A stretch of 64,000 bases of DNA from Dehalococcoidia bacterium (GCA_009841435.1 VXLW01000069.1:1-64000), one strand, 5' to 3'; counted from the stretch's first letter, positions 43,028 through 52,596 are shown. The notes: generated by a model not told the origin, from the letters alone. Translations and numbers: made by a program.

Positions 43028-43702
43028 TTGTCCGTAGTGGTAGAAACAAGTCTGACGGTCCGACCGATAGGCATCATGAATCGCTTCGTTGAGACGTATG
43101 CGAGTGACGTGTTGCCTCTCCATGCGAAGCACGGGTTTGACCTGCTCGGTGGGTGGAGTCGGGCCGGGGGGACCGGCCAGCAGGTGGTGCACCTCCACCG
43201 ATTTGACGATCTCGCCGCGTATGAGCGGGCTCGAGCGTCCATCGCTGGGGACGCCGCTGTGGCCGCCATGGTCGAGGACCACGCTCGGGAGATGTCTGTG
43301 ACCGAGTCGATCGTGCTTGGCGAAACCACGGCCTACGCCACCGACGCGCGGCTCAGGCAGGGGCGAGTCCGCGAGGGCGACGCGCCCTTGACGTACATCC
43401 AGAGGGTCTCGCGAGCCCGCTTCCCCCATCGCCCGGAGGTCGCCCGGCTTCTTGCGAGGATCGTAGATGCCGTGGAGGCCTCGAACGCGATCTCCCTCGT
43501 GACCGCTTACCAAGCGGTCACGGGACCAACGAGCGATGTGACAGACCTATTCGTCCTGCCGAAGGGTGAGGGGGCCTTGCCCGAAGCGAACGCCGCCGAG
43601 CGAGCGCTCGAGGGCGGGGTGGTGGCGGAGAGATTCCACGCCCTTCTCGAAGACGAGATCGTTTACCGACTGCGGCCGCTCCCATACTCGCCCCTGCAGT
43701 AG
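43028..43702 (+). CDS. NIPSNAP-family protein, copy 1
   Basis: A 224-residue protein made of two ferredoxin-like halves. HAKHGFDLLGGWSRAGGTGQQVVHLHRFDDLAAYERARASI is the NIPSNAP (dimeric alpha-beta barrel) core. TTG 43028 is chosen because alignment with the second copy at 52.7 kb starts exactly there and both are then 224 residues; GTGAGG lies nine bases upstream. Both end LPYSPxQ. NIPSNAP proteins bind small molecules or act as oxygenase-like enzymes in some catabolic clusters; here the reaction is unknown. It leads the ABC permease genes by 393 bases. Confidence 0.75.
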   Translation: MSVVVETSLTVRPIGIMNRFVETYASDVLPLHAKHGFDLLGGWSRAGGTGQQVVHLHRFDDLAAYERARASIAGDAAVAAMVEDHAREMSVTESIVLGETTAYATDARLRQGRVREGDAPLTYIQRVSRARFPHRPEVARLLARIVDAVEASNAISLVTAYQAVTGPTSDVTDLFVLPKGEGALPEANAAERALEGGVVAERFHALLEDEIVYRLRPLPYSPLQ

Positions 43703-44095
43703 CACGCGCGGCCCAGCCGCGAAAAGGCAGACCCGAGGCGTCGAGTCGGCCGGCGGTGTGGCAACCCGCCAGGATCAGTCGTGGGAGCCGATAACCCCTC
43801 GTTGTGTGTCTCGAGGCGGTGGCCCCGTCGACGCGAGCGAGGTCAACCGCCGTTCGGCGAGTGACAAGAACGATGAGTTCCCTGCTACAGTGGCACCCCT
43901 CGTAACGGAGCGCTCGCTCGTTGCGGCGACGTGCTTGAGTGTCCGAGGGGAGGAGCCGGCCCAACGGAACACACACCGTTCCGAGGGAGAGCACCCCAAG
44001 GGGTGATACCCCGGCGCTTCGGCGCCTGTGCGTCGGCACGCGCACGCCGCCTCCTGGCGAAAGACCGCCCTCGACGCTCCGGACGGACGTGAGCC
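43703..44095. other. gap before the ABC permease genes
   Basis: No gene is supported in these 393 bases. CGGAAC (43965-43970) and GTTCCG (43978-43983) form a short hairpin. GTGACA (43861-43866) with TACAGT (43886-43891) is a weak promoter candidate for the permease operon, with a 19-base spacer. Confidence 0.35.
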
Positions 44096-45082
44096 ATGCG
44101 AGGCTACATCGTCCGCCGCTTGCTCCTGAACCTGGTGGTGGTGTGGATCGTCGCGACGCTGGTGTTCCTGGCGCTACGTGTTCTACCGGGCGACTACGCC
44201 GCCGAGCAGGTGGCCTTGCGCTTTTTCACGGGCGTGGGCGATGGCCGCTCGGCAGACGAAGCGCTCGCCGACGCCCGCGCCGAGCTTGGCCTCGATAAGT
44301 CCATCCCCGAGCAGTATGTCCGCTACATCTCAGATCTGCTCAGCGGCGATCTTGGGAAGTCTTTTGTGACCCGTCGATCGACGGTCGACGAGGTCGGCCG
44401 GGCGCTACCCTACAGCCTCCAGCTGGGCGTGATGACGGCCGTGATCGCCGTGCTCATCTCGTTACCCGTGGGGGTGATCTCTGCGGTTAGACCCGGATCG
44501 CTCGTCGATCACCTCTTGCGCTTCGTCGCAATCATCGGGCTCGCCGCGCCATCGTTCTGGATAGCAACGATGTTCACCCTCCTCGTTCTGCGTTTCGACT
44601 TCTGGAGGATCGATGTGGTGGGCACCCCGGGCATCTGGGCCGAACCCCTCAGGAGCCTGGAGCTCTTTGTGATCCCAGCCGTTGCCGGCGGCCTAGCGAG
44701 CGGCGCCATCCTCATGCGCTACATCAGATCGCAGTTACTCGAAGTTCTCGGTCATGACTACATCCGAACGGCGCGCTCGAAGGGCTTGCGGGAGCGCACG
44801 GTGATACTGAGGCACGCAGTGAAGAACGCGCTCATCCCGGCGATCACGGTTCTCGGGTTCGTGATTCTCGCGGTTGTCAACGGGTCGGTGATTCTCGAAG
44901 CGATGTTCAACATCCCGGGGATGGGCCGAGCCATCGTGGGCGCTGTGCAATCGCGGGACTTCCCGATGGTGCAGACCCTGGTCGTCGCGATAGCGGTAGG
45001 CGTCGTGACGATTAACCTCCTCATCGACATGTGCTACTTCTATATCGACCCCCGAGTGAGCGTGAGCGGCTCCAGTGCGTGA
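44096..45082 (+). CDS. ABC transporter permease, DppB/OppB type
   Basis: A 328-residue inner-membrane permease. The start MRGYIVRRLLLNLVVVWIVATLVF, the periplasmic loop with LGLDKSIPEQYVRYISDLLSGDLGKSF, and the EAA loop DYIRTARSKGLRERTVILRHAVKNALIP mark the peptide/nickel-type (DppB) permeases with six helices. It pairs with the DppC-type gene next door; GTGA at its end overlaps the probable start of that gene. Substrates of such importers include peptides, sugars and nickel chelates; the binding protein at 48.1 kb is the likely partner. Confidence 0.92.
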   Translation: MRGYIVRRLLLNLVVVWIVATLVFLALRVLPGDYAAEQVALRFFTGVGDGRSADEALADARAELGLDKSIPEQYVRYISDLLSGDLGKSFVTRRSTVDEVGRALPYSLQLGVMTAVIAVLISLPVGVISAVRPGSLVDHLLRFVAIIGLAAPSFWIATMFTLLVLRFDFWRIDVVGTPGIWAEPLRSLELFVIPAVAGGLASGAILMRYIRSQLLEVLGHDYIRTARSKGLRERTVILRHAVKNALIPAITVLGFVILAVVNGSVILEAMFNIPGMGRAIVGAVQSRDFPMVQTLVVAIAVGVVTINLLIDMCYFYIDPRVSVSGSSA

Positions 45083-46104
45083 CCCGGTGGGCGCTCGAAG
45101 CGAAACGGGTTGGGGCCGAGCCGATGCATAGGACGCCGCCCTCAAGGACTCCGAGCTCGAGACAGGGTGGTTCAGCGATCCCTGATACCTGGGACTTGGG
45201 CTTGCGTGACGAGCGCATGGCCTGGGTCGCAGGCCTGCGATCGATTCCGCGACGCGTTGGTCTGCTGGGCATGATCGGTGCTGCGCTCGTGGTACTGGTG
45301 GGGCTCGTCGCTCTTCTCGGCCCCGGGTTGTCTCCTTATGGCAAGGACGATGTCGTCTGGGTCGACGTCGAGTCCCCGGATAGCGACTCGCCAAGCGCGG
45401 CTCGGCGGTTGGCCATCCTCGCTGGTCCCTCGCTCTCACACCCACTTGGGACTGACAACCTCAGTCGTGATCTCATGACCCGCGTGATCCACGGCTCGCG
45501 TATCGCGCTGATTGTTGGCTTCGGCGCGGCGTTAATGGGCACGGCGGTCGGCGTCCTCATCGGCATCGTCTCAGGGTATTTCGGTGGAATCGTCGACATC
45601 GCGATGCAGCGCGTTGTGGACTCGATCATCGCAATGCCAGGCATCGTCATCCTGCTGCTGTTCACGCAGATCGGTGAACGTAGTCTCACGCTTACGGTGA
45701 CAGCGCTCGGATTCCTGGGAACGGTAAGCGCCGCGAGAGTGGTGCGCGCAGCAACGCTCTCGGTGAGAGGAGAGGTCTACATGGAGGCAGCGCGATCGAC
45801 CGGTGCCAGCGACCTCCGGATGATGGTGCGACACATTCTTCCGAACATCGTTGCGCCCATCGTCATCATTTTCTCGATCGCGGTCGGAACGAACATCCTT
45901 GCGGAGTCGGGACTGGCCTTCCTCAATCTCGGTGTCCCTGGCCCGAGCTGGGGGAACATGGTCAGCGAGGGCCGCGCGTTTTTGGATAGCAAGCCAATGA
46001 TGAGCTTGGCTGCCGGCGGCGCCATCACCATGACCGTGTTGGGCTTCAACCTCGTGGGCGATGGCATCCGCGATGGCTTTGACCCCACGCGCCGCTCGGG
46101 TTAG
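45079..46104 (+). CDS. ABC transporter permease, DppC/OppC type
   Basis: A 341-residue permease with a long hydrophilic start. HPLGTDNLSRDLMTRVIHGSRIALIVG and the EAA loop VYMEAARSTGASDLRMMVRHILPNIVAPI are the DppC signatures; PSWGNMVSEGRAFL precedes the final helix. I place the start at GTG 45079, which overlaps the dppB stop in GTGA; ATG 45124 is the other choice and would drop 15 residues. No ATPase gene (DppD/DppF) follows; the next gene is an amidohydrolase. Confidence 0.88.
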   Translation: MTRWALEAKRVGAEPMHRTPPSRTPSSRQGGSAIPDTWDLGLRDERMAWVAGLRSIPRRVGLLGMIGAALVVLVGLVALLGPGLSPYGKDDVVWVDVESPDSDSPSAARRLAILAGPSLSHPLGTDNLSRDLMTRVIHGSRIALIVGFGAALMGTAVGVLIGIVSGYFGGIVDIAMQRVVDSIIAMPGIVILLLFTQIGERSLTLTVTALGFLGTVSAARVVRAATLSVRGEVYMEAARSTGASDLRMMVRHILPNIVAPIVIIFSIAVGTNILAESGLAFLNLGVPGPSWGNMVSEGRAFLDSKPMMSLAAGGAITMTVLGFNLVGDGIRDGFDPTRRSG

Positions 46105-46249
46105 CGAAGCCAAGCCAGAGCACTAGTCCAGACTCTGATTCGCAGTGAGCACCGCAGAGCCCGAACTTGACGACCTGACGTATACTCGCCAACGCAACTT
46201 GTCATTCCTCGCACCATACGAGCAGGGGACTGACGGAGGTCACCAGGCC

Positions 46250-47983
46250 ATGCCGGAGTTTGACACTGTTATCAAGGGGGGGACCGTCATCGACGGCCTC
46301 AGGACTCCCCGCTTCACCGGTGACGTCGGTATCAAAGACGGGAACGTCGCCTACATTGGTCGCATTTCCAGCCATGAAGGAGCGAGGGTGCTTGACGCCA
46401 GCGGTCTGATCGTGGCACCGGGCTTCGTTGATCTGCACACGCACTACGACTCCCAGGTCTATTGGGACCCCTGGTGCACCATTTCCGGGTGGCACGGTGT
46501 GACGTCGGCGGTGATCGGGAACTGCGGCTTCGGCTTCGCGCCGGTGAAGCCAGAGGACCGGGACCGAGCCATGCTCACCATGACGAGGAACGAGGCTGTT
46601 CCGCTGGCCAGCATGAAGGCGGGCATGCCCTGGGACTGGGAGTCGTACCCGGAGTTCCTCGACAGCATCGATCGCACGCCCAAGGGCATCAATCTTCTTA
46701 GCTACGTGGGGCTGAATCCCCTTCTGATGTACGTGATGGGGCTCGAGGAGGCGAAGAATCGCCCCGCAACCGACGCTGAGCGCGCAGAGATGTGCAAGCT
46801 CCTCGAGGAGGCTATCGAGGCCGGTGGCTGCGGCCTTTCTACCCAACTCGCGGGCGAGGACAGCAACCAGCGGGACTACGACGGGACGCCCATGGCGACC
46901 GACACGATGTCCGAGGACGACCTGGTCGCCCTTGCCTCGGTTCTGGGCAAGGTCCGCAAGGGATTCATCCAGGTCTCCGGCGCCCGGGCGACATCGGAGC
47001 TGGTCAATCGGCTCGCCGAGGCGAGTGGGCGTCCCATTGTCTATAACGCCCTCGCCGCGCTCACCGATCAGCACGGTGTTGCGCTCCCCGGCTACAAGGA
47101 GACCAAGGCGTGGATCGAGGACGCGAATAAGCGGGGCAACCGCGTGTTCGCGCAGGCGATCACCACGGCGATCGCCTTCGAGTTCCAGCTCGAAGAGTGG
47201 AGCCTCTTCGACAATGTCCCCTCTTGGCGCGAGGCCCTGTTCGGAACAAGAGAGGAGAAGATCGAAAACCTTAACGACCCCGAGCGCCGAGCGCTCTTCA
47301 GAGCCGAGTACGACGCCGGGAAGGGGCCCGTCACCGGCGCGGGAACCGAGGACAAGGGCATCATCTCAGGCAGCGGGATTGCGGAACTCAGGGTCGAGAT
47401 CGTGGAAGAACCATCCCTGCAGCAGTACGAGGGGTTCACGATCCGCGAGATCGCCGAGCGCGAAGGCAAGCACATTGTCGACGCCTTCCTGGACATCGGC
47501 GTGGCGGACAAACTGCGGTCGACCTTCGGCTCGCCGCCCGCACGGATGGATATGAAGGCGATGAAGGAGATCGCGAACTCGCCGTTCGCCCTTCCGGGCC
47601 TCTCGGACGGTGGCGCCCACACAAAGTTCATCACGATGGGCGCATACCCGACGGAGTACATCGAGGTTCTGGTGCGCGAGAACGAACTCATGGACCTGGA
47701 GGAAGCGCACTGGCGGCTGAGCACCTATCCCGCCATGGCTGCGGGGTTCAAAGATCGGGGCTGGATCAAGGAGGGCTCACCGGCAGACATCATCGTCTAC
47801 GACTTCGAGAAGCTGCGGCGGACGGAGACGAGGCGAGCCTACGACTTCCCCGCCAACGAGTGGCGCCTCGTGCGTGAAGCCGAGGGCTACCGATGGATCA
47901 TGGTGAACGGCAAGACGACGTTCGAGGATGGCAAGTGCACCGGGCTCACCCCCGGGAAGCTCATCCGCCACGGTCAGGGCTAA
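46250..47983 (+). CDS. amidohydrolase, D-aminoacylase-like family, copy 1
   Basis: A 577-residue metal-dependent hydrolase of the N-acyl-D-amino-acid deacylase/amidohydrolase 3 type. GFVDLHTHYDSQV holds the HxH metal ligands, VIGNCGFGFAP the Cys ligand and LPGLSDGGAHTKF the catalytic Asp. ATG 46250 has GGAGGT upstream and gives exactly the length of copy 2. Unlike copies 2 and 3, two histidines are replaced: Ala245 in QVSGAR and Tyr265 in IVYNAL. Substrate range therefore probably differs. It follows dppBC by 145 bases and precedes the binding protein. Confidence 0.85.
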   Translation: MPEFDTVIKGGTVIDGLRTPRFTGDVGIKDGNVAYIGRISSHEGARVLDASGLIVAPGFVDLHTHYDSQVYWDPWCTISGWHGVTSAVIGNCGFGFAPVKPEDRDRAMLTMTRNEAVPLASMKAGMPWDWESYPEFLDSIDRTPKGINLLSYVGLNPLLMYVMGLEEAKNRPATDAERAEMCKLLEEAIEAGGCGLSTQLAGEDSNQRDYDGTPMATDTMSEDDLVALASVLGKVRKGFIQVSGARATSELVNRLAEASGRPIVYNALAALTDQHGVALPGYKETKAWIEDANKRGNRVFAQAITTAIAFEFQLEEWSLFDNVPSWREALFGTREEKIENLNDPERRALFRAEYDAGKGPVTGAGTEDKGIISGSGIAELRVEIVEEPSLQQYEGFTIREIAEREGKHIVDAFLDIGVADKLRSTFGSPPARMDMKAMKEIANSPFALPGLSDGGAHTKFITMGAYPTEYIEVLVRENELMDLEEAHWRLSTYPAMAAGFKDRGWIKEGSPADIIVYDFEKLRRTETRRAYDFPANEWRLVREAEGYRWIMVNGKTTFEDGKCTGLTPGKLIRHGQG

Positions 47984-48142
47984 GGGCGCTGGCTAGGACA
48001 CGACGAGTTACGCAGCGAGACCGCGGAGGGCTCGTGCGGCAGCAGGCCTTGGGGCTCTATGCAGCGTCCCGGGCCTGCAAGGGGCCTCGCGAGCCATCAC
48101 CGGCACATGTTGAGGAAACCGGCCTGATCCAGGAGGGACCCA

Positions 48143-50059
48143 ATGGCGAGTGATTACTGGGATCGATACTTTCGGCGAGCGCGGCGTGTGCGCACCAGTA
48201 GGCGGCGGTTCCTTCAAGGAGCCGCGACAGCCGGGATCGGAGCCGCCGGCTTAGGTCTCGTCGGTTGCGGCGACGACGATGTAGAGGAGCCTACGGCCAC
48301 AAGCGAGCCAGGCGAGACGCCGGATCCAACGGCCACAAGCGAGCCAGGCGAGACGCCGGATCCAACAGCCACAGCGCGGCCAGGAGAGACACCACAGCCC
48401 ACAGCCACAGCCGCAGCGACGGAAGCGCCACCGGATACCTCCGCCGTCCCCACCGATGGGAGCTACTACAGCCAGGTGGGCGAACCATTCGTTGGGATCA
48501 CCCTCGACATCCATCGCGGCGTATCTGGGATCGCTGGCGGCGTCGAAGGGAGCGCGTACAGCGGGCTCATCCGCTTCGACGACATCCCAGCGCCAACCTT
48601 CAGAGGCGACCTCGCGCGTGGCCTTCCTGAGCAACCCGACGCTGTCACCTACATCTTCGAACTGCGTGACGATGTGGTCTGGCACGACAAGGCCCCGACC
48701 AACGGGCGGTCCTTCACGATGGACGACGTGCGCTGGAACCTGGATAGGCAGCTGACTCGGACACTTGCGGACGGCACTGTGGCCGACGATTTCACGCTTA
48801 CGAACACCGTCTTCACCCACATCGACAGCCTCGACTACGTCAACGACGAGACCATCTCGTTTACGCTGAAACAACCTCGAGGCACGTGGCTCGAGTCTCT
48901 AGCGTTTGCCGGTTTTATGGACCAAGGCGTCGCTGAGCAGATCGAGAGCGACCCTGACGTCATCTCCGCCGACCGCATCGTTGGCACCGGCGGTTACATG
49001 TTCACCGAGTTCGTGCCAGACGGCCGTCGAATAGCTGAGCGCCATCCCAATTGGCACCTTAGGCAAGCGGGCGAGGAAGTGCAGTACTTCGACGCCTTGG
49101 CCCTGCTCGACGTCGGTGCTGACGTGAATGCTGTGCGGATCGCGCTTGAGCAGAAGCAGGTTGACTGGATCGGTGGGCGATTCCAACGGCAGGCCTACGC
49201 GCCGGAGTTCATGCAGGCGATCCAGGACGCGAACTCCGACATCGAACGGCTGGACGTCCCCGCGCTGAACGCGAATAGGGCACTCATCTACAGCTGGGAG
49301 ATTGGCCCGTTCAGCAACCCGATGATCCGGCAGGCTTTCTACCTCGCCCTCGACAGGCAGCTTGTCCTACAGCAGGACTTCGCCGGGGAAGGAAGGATCA
49401 CGGGGCCTCTGCCGTGGGCGTTCACCGACTGGGCGCTCTCTGAAGAAGAGATCCTTCAGCAGCCCGGGTACGCGCTCAACAAGGACGACGAGCTTCAGGA
49501 GGCGCGGCAGCTCTGGGAGGCTGGCGGCGGGGAGGATCTCGAAGACAACATCGAGCTTGTCGCGAACGAACCGGACGCCGTGAGGCTCTCCGAGTGGTTC
49601 ACCGCGATGATGAACCGGAACCTGGGGACTGACAAGATCGAGGTGAAGGGCATTCCCGGGGGGAGCATCCTGCCCTATCTCACGGGGGAGGACCCGATAG
49701 CCTTCCTCACGCCTGTATCTGCGTGGACGAGCCCCGACCCTCGGCAGCGACTCGCGCGTTCGTATACAACGGCAGGCTCTATCAACTTCGGGAAATACAG
49801 CAACCCGGATATGGACGACCTCTTCGATCAGGCGGCAGCCACACTTGATCGGGATGAGGCGATCAGCGCGATGAAGGACATCCAGCGCTTGGCCATGACG
49901 GAGTCGGGGGCAGGCACCATTCTCATGGCGGCTGCGACGGGCCGGTTCCTCAAGTGGCCCTACCTCAAGATGGAATTCAACCCATGGAGGCTGCCTGTGG
50001 ACGAACGCTCGTGGATCGATCAGTCCGACCCGACGTTCAGCGGTCGGCCCAGCCTCTAA
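48143..50059 (+). CDS. ABC transporter substrate-binding lipoprotein (SBP_bac_5), Tat-exported
   Basis: A 638-residue binding protein. The N-terminus has a twin-arginine signal (SRRRFLQG) and a lipobox (LGLVGC), so it is Tat-exported and lipid-anchored. Residues about 49-95 form a Pro/Thr/Glu linker built on a 12-residue repeat (TATSEPGETPDP). The rest is a family 5 solute-binding domain, with FELRDDVVWHDKAP, SFTMDDVRWNLDR and SNPMIRQAFYLALDRQLV. It very likely feeds the DppBC-type permeases, although the amidohydrolase gene separates them. ATG 48143 has GGAGG upstream. Confidence 0.9.
   Translation: MASDYWDRYFRRARRVRTSRRRFLQGAATAGIGAAGLGLVGCGDDDVEEPTATSEPGETPDPTATSEPGETPDPTATARPGETPQPTATAAATEAPPDTSAVPTDGSYYSQVGEPFVGITLDIHRGVSGIAGGVEGSAYSGLIRFDDIPAPTFRGDLARGLPEQPDAVTYIFELRDDVVWHDKAPTNGRSFTMDDVRWNLDRQLTRTLADGTVADDFTLTNTVFTHIDSLDYVNDETISFTLKQPRGTWLESLAFAGFMDQGVAEQIESDPDVISADRIVGTGGYMFTEFVPDGRRIAERHPNWHLRQAGEEVQYFDALALLDVGADVNAVRIALEQKQVDWIGGRFQRQAYAPEFMQAIQDANSDIERLDVPALNANRALIYSWEIGPFSNPMIRQAFYLALDRQLVLQQDFAGEGRITGPLPWAFTDWALSEEEILQQPGYALNKDDELQEARQLWEAGGGEDLEDNIELVANEPDAVRLSEWFTAMMNRNLGTDKIEVKGIPGGSILPYLTGEDPIAFLTPVSAWTSPDPRQRLARSYTTAGSINFGKYSNPDMDDLFDQAAATLDRDEAISAMKDIQRLAMTESGAGTILMAAATGRFLKWPYLKMEFNPWRLPVDERSWIDQSDPTFSGRPSL
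48293..48364 (+). repeat. two exact 36-bp direct repeats in the lipoprotein linker
   Basis: 48293-48328 and 48329-48364 are identical 36-base units, in frame, each encoding TATSEPGETPDP; a third, degenerate unit follows. Exact identity at DNA level in a fast-changing linker indicates recent slippage or duplication, with copy number likely to vary between strains. Confidence 0.9.
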
Positions 50060-50072
50060 GTCCATCGAGTGC

Positions 50073-50099
50073 AGGATGACGCACCTGGTGCGTCATCCT
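50073..50099 (+). terminator. terminator-like hairpin after the binding-protein gene
   Basis: AGGATGACGCA, five bases, TGCGTCATCCT: a perfect 11-bp stem, extendable to 13 bp, 13 bases past the stop codon. No T run follows. It separates the transporter unit from the VOC/amidohydrolase unit. Confidence 0.65.
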
Positions 50100-50244
50100 A
50101 CGTCGACCAAAAGGACGATCCACTGCACCGCATCAGTCTCAGGCGGGAGGGCAGGGAGAGCCAAACGCGCCGGTTGTCCGAGGGCGGTTCGAGCGCACCT
50201 CGGTGAGTCGGTGAGCAGGGCTACGGCCAAAGGACGGACGGTTG

Positions 50245-50685
50245 ATGATCGAGGCGGTCGGAGCAACGTCGATCAGCGTCAGCAATCTTGATCAGGCGAT
50301 CGATTTCTACACACGCCTCCTGGGATTCGAGGAGTACCGGGAGAGGCTCCACATCCGAGGGCCCGCCATCGAGAAGATATTCGGGATTCCGACCGCTGAG
50401 GGGGACGTCGCTTTCGTACGCCTGGGTGGATTCGATCTCGAGCTGTTCGCCTTCGAGGCGCCTGACGGATTCAAGAAGAACCCGTTGCGCTTCAGCGACA
50501 CCGGTGGCTTCTCTATGTCCCTTCGCTCGGGCTCGTTCGACGACGAGTATCGCCGTCTCAAGCGCGAGGGTGTGAGCTTCAAGTCCGAGCCTGTCGAGTA
50601 CGAGGGGCGGATTAAGGTCGCGGTGATGTGCGATCCGGATGGGAACTGCATGCAGCTCACATCCTGGCCGGCGGAGGAGGCCTAG
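50245..50685 (+). CDS. VOC-superfamily (glyoxalase/dioxygenase fold) protein
   Basis: A 146-residue protein with two beta-alpha-beta-beta-beta units. The start ATSISVSNLDQAIDFYTRLLGFEEY and end VMCDPDGNCMQLTSW are typical VOC strands; likely metal ligands are Glu in FDLELFAFE and the Gln/Glu near CMQLT, but the usual first-strand His is Ser, so a standard His-His-Glu site is incomplete. It may bind or isomerise a small molecule without metal. ATG 50245 is preceded by AGGACGG; an overlapping TTG at 50242 is possible. Confidence 0.78.
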   Translation: MIEAVGATSISVSNLDQAIDFYTRLLGFEEYRERLHIRGPAIEKIFGIPTAEGDVAFVRLGGFDLELFAFEAPDGFKKNPLRFSDTGGFSMSLRSGSFDDEYRRLKREGVSFKSEPVEYEGRIKVAVMCDPDGNCMQLTSWPAEEA

Positions 50686-50862
50686 CATTGGGCGGGGTGA
50701 GGCGCGGCCGGCGCGAAGCCGAGCAGCGAAGATCGCCATCGAGCCCCGCCCCGGGGAGCGCGAGCAAGGCCGCGCACCACGGACGACAGAATGGAATAAT
50801 CGGGACAACGACCCTCGACAGCTAACGAGCCCCGGGCAAGCCCCGAGTGAAGGAGAGAGGCA

Positions 50863-52596
50863 ATGGCAGAATTCGACACTGTGATCCGAGGCGGCGCCAT
50901 AATCGACGGTTTGCGCACGCCGCGCTACACCGGTGACATCGGCATTAAGGACGGCCGCATCGCCTACATGGGCCGACTGAGCGCGAGCGACGGCGACAAC
51001 GTGATCGACGCTGATGGTTTCATCGTCGCCCCCGGCTTCGTGGACATGCACACCCACTACGACGGACAGGTGTTCTGGGATCCCTACTGCACGATGTCGG
51101 CCTGGCACGGCATCACCTCCGTGGTGGTGGGGAACTGCGGATTCAGCTTCGCGCCCGTCGAGCCGGAGATGCGCGACCGGGCGATGCTGATGCTCTCGCG
51201 GACCGAGGCAATCGAGCTCGAGGCCCTCCAGGCCGGCATGCCCTGGGACTGGGTGACCTTCCCCGAGTACATGGACAGTCTCGAGGGCAAACCGAAGGGT
51301 GTGAACGTCGCCAGCTACTGCGGCGTCTCGCCGCTCATGATGTCGACCATGGGGCTGGAGGCAGGCAAGAGCCGCACGGCTTCGGCGGATGAGATCACGA
51401 AGATGTGCGCGTTGTTCGATGAGGCCCTGGACGCCGGCGCGGTCGGTTGGTCAGCGCAGTGGGCTGGCCAGGATAGCGGCCAGCGCGATTACGACGGGAC
51501 GGCCATGCTGTCCGACCTGATGTCCGTTGAACAGGCGCACGCACTGTGCGAAGTCCTTGCCCGGCGAGGGCAGGGCATGACTCAGATCAACGGACACGGC
51601 GCCGGTGAGTCATACGCTGATGTGTGGGCTCGACACGAGAAGCTCGCCGAGATCAGCGGCAGGCCGGTGATCCACAACGTCATCGAGTTCTTCACCGGCG
51701 TCGACGGCAAGGCGCACGGCAACTACGTGGACACGATCGAATGGCTGGCTGCCGCGAACGCACGCGGCAATCGAGTCTTCGGGCAGGCCGTGACCGCCCC
51801 GGTCGCCCCCGACTTCACGTTCGAGGACTTCAACCTGTTCGACCGCAGCCCCATCTGGCGAGAGGCGACGCTCGGCACCGTTCCGGAGCGCACGGCCAAG
51901 CTGGCCGATCCCGAGCGCCGCGCGGCTCTGAAGGCGGAGTTCGACGCTGGCGATGCGCCCGCCGTCACGTTCTCCGGGACGATGGACGACCTCGTCATCG
52001 CCGAAGTCGAGAACCCTTCGCTCAAACACTACGAGGGGATGAGTGTCCGCGAGATCACGGAACTCGATGGGAAGCATACGATCGACGCGATGCTCGACAT
52101 CACCGTCGCTGATCAGCTCAAATCGCTCTTCCACACTCCCGTCGCAGATCCGGACGCGGAGGCAGCGAAGCTCGTGCTCCGCTCGCCCTTCGCGATACCG
52201 GGTGTATCCGACGGCGGGGCTCATACGAAGTTCCTCACCCTCGGGTCGTACCCCACCTACCTCATCGCTCGGCTGGCGCGTGACAACGACGTCATGGACC
52301 TCGAGGAGGCGCACTGGCGCCTCAGCGCGTACCCCGCCCAGGTTCTCGGCTTCAAAGACCGCGGCTGGCTGCGCGAAGGGGCCGCTGCGGACATCGTGAT
52401 CTATGACCTCGACAACCTCAGCATCAGGAAGCGGGAGCGGCTCGACGACCAACCCGCGGGTGCGTGGCGTCGCGTCCAGAAGGCTGACGGGTACAAATGG
52501 ATCCTCGTCAACGGCGAGGTCACGTTCCAGGATGGGGAGTGCACGGGTGCGACGCCCGGGGGCCTTCTCCGAAATGGGGAGGTTCGCTCGGCATAG
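50863..52596 (+). CDS. amidohydrolase, D-aminoacylase-like family, copy 2
   Basis: A 577-residue enzyme of the same family and length as copy 1. Metal ligands are in DMHTHYDGQV, VVGNCGFSFAP and IPGVSDGGAHTKF. His245 (QINGHG) and His271 (VIHNVIEFF) are present, as in copy 3 and D-aminoacylases, so this copy looks fully catalytic. GAAGGAGAG lies before the ATG. It shares nearly all N-terminal motifs with copy 3 (54.9 kb), from which it seems more recently duplicated than from copy 1. Confidence 0.88.
   Translation: MAEFDTVIRGGAIIDGLRTPRYTGDIGIKDGRIAYMGRLSASDGDNVIDADGFIVAPGFVDMHTHYDGQVFWDPYCTMSAWHGITSVVVGNCGFSFAPVEPEMRDRAMLMLSRTEAIELEALQAGMPWDWVTFPEYMDSLEGKPKGVNVASYCGVSPLMMSTMGLEAGKSRTASADEITKMCALFDEALDAGAVGWSAQWAGQDSGQRDYDGTAMLSDLMSVEQAHALCEVLARRGQGMTQINGHGAGESYADVWARHEKLAEISGRPVIHNVIEFFTGVDGKAHGNYVDTIEWLAAANARGNRVFGQAVTAPVAPDFTFEDFNLFDRSPIWREATLGTVPERTAKLADPERRAALKAEFDAGDAPAVTFSGTMDDLVIAEVENPSLKHYEGMSVREITELDGKHTIDAMLDITVADQLKSLFHTPVADPDAEAAKLVLRSPFAIPGVSDGGAHTKFLTLGSYPTYLIARLARDNDVMDLEEAHWRLSAYPAQVLGFKDRGWLREGAAADIVIYDLDNLSIRKRERLDDQPAGAWRRVQKADGYKWILVNGEVTFQDGECTGATPGGLLRNGEVRSA

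Noticed and set aside
43004-43702. NIPSNAP copy 1 starting at 43004
   Set aside because: Alignment with copy 2 begins at TTG 43028 and gives equal lengths; the extra eight residues have no counterpart.
46167-46186. TTGACG and TATACT as a promoter for amidohydrolase 1
   Set aside because: The boxes are only eight bases apart, too close for sigma-70; the gene may be read from the permease operon.
48293-48420. CRISPR-like array
   Set aside because: The repeats are directly adjacent without spacers, in frame, and encode a Pro/Thr/Glu linker of a lipoprotein.
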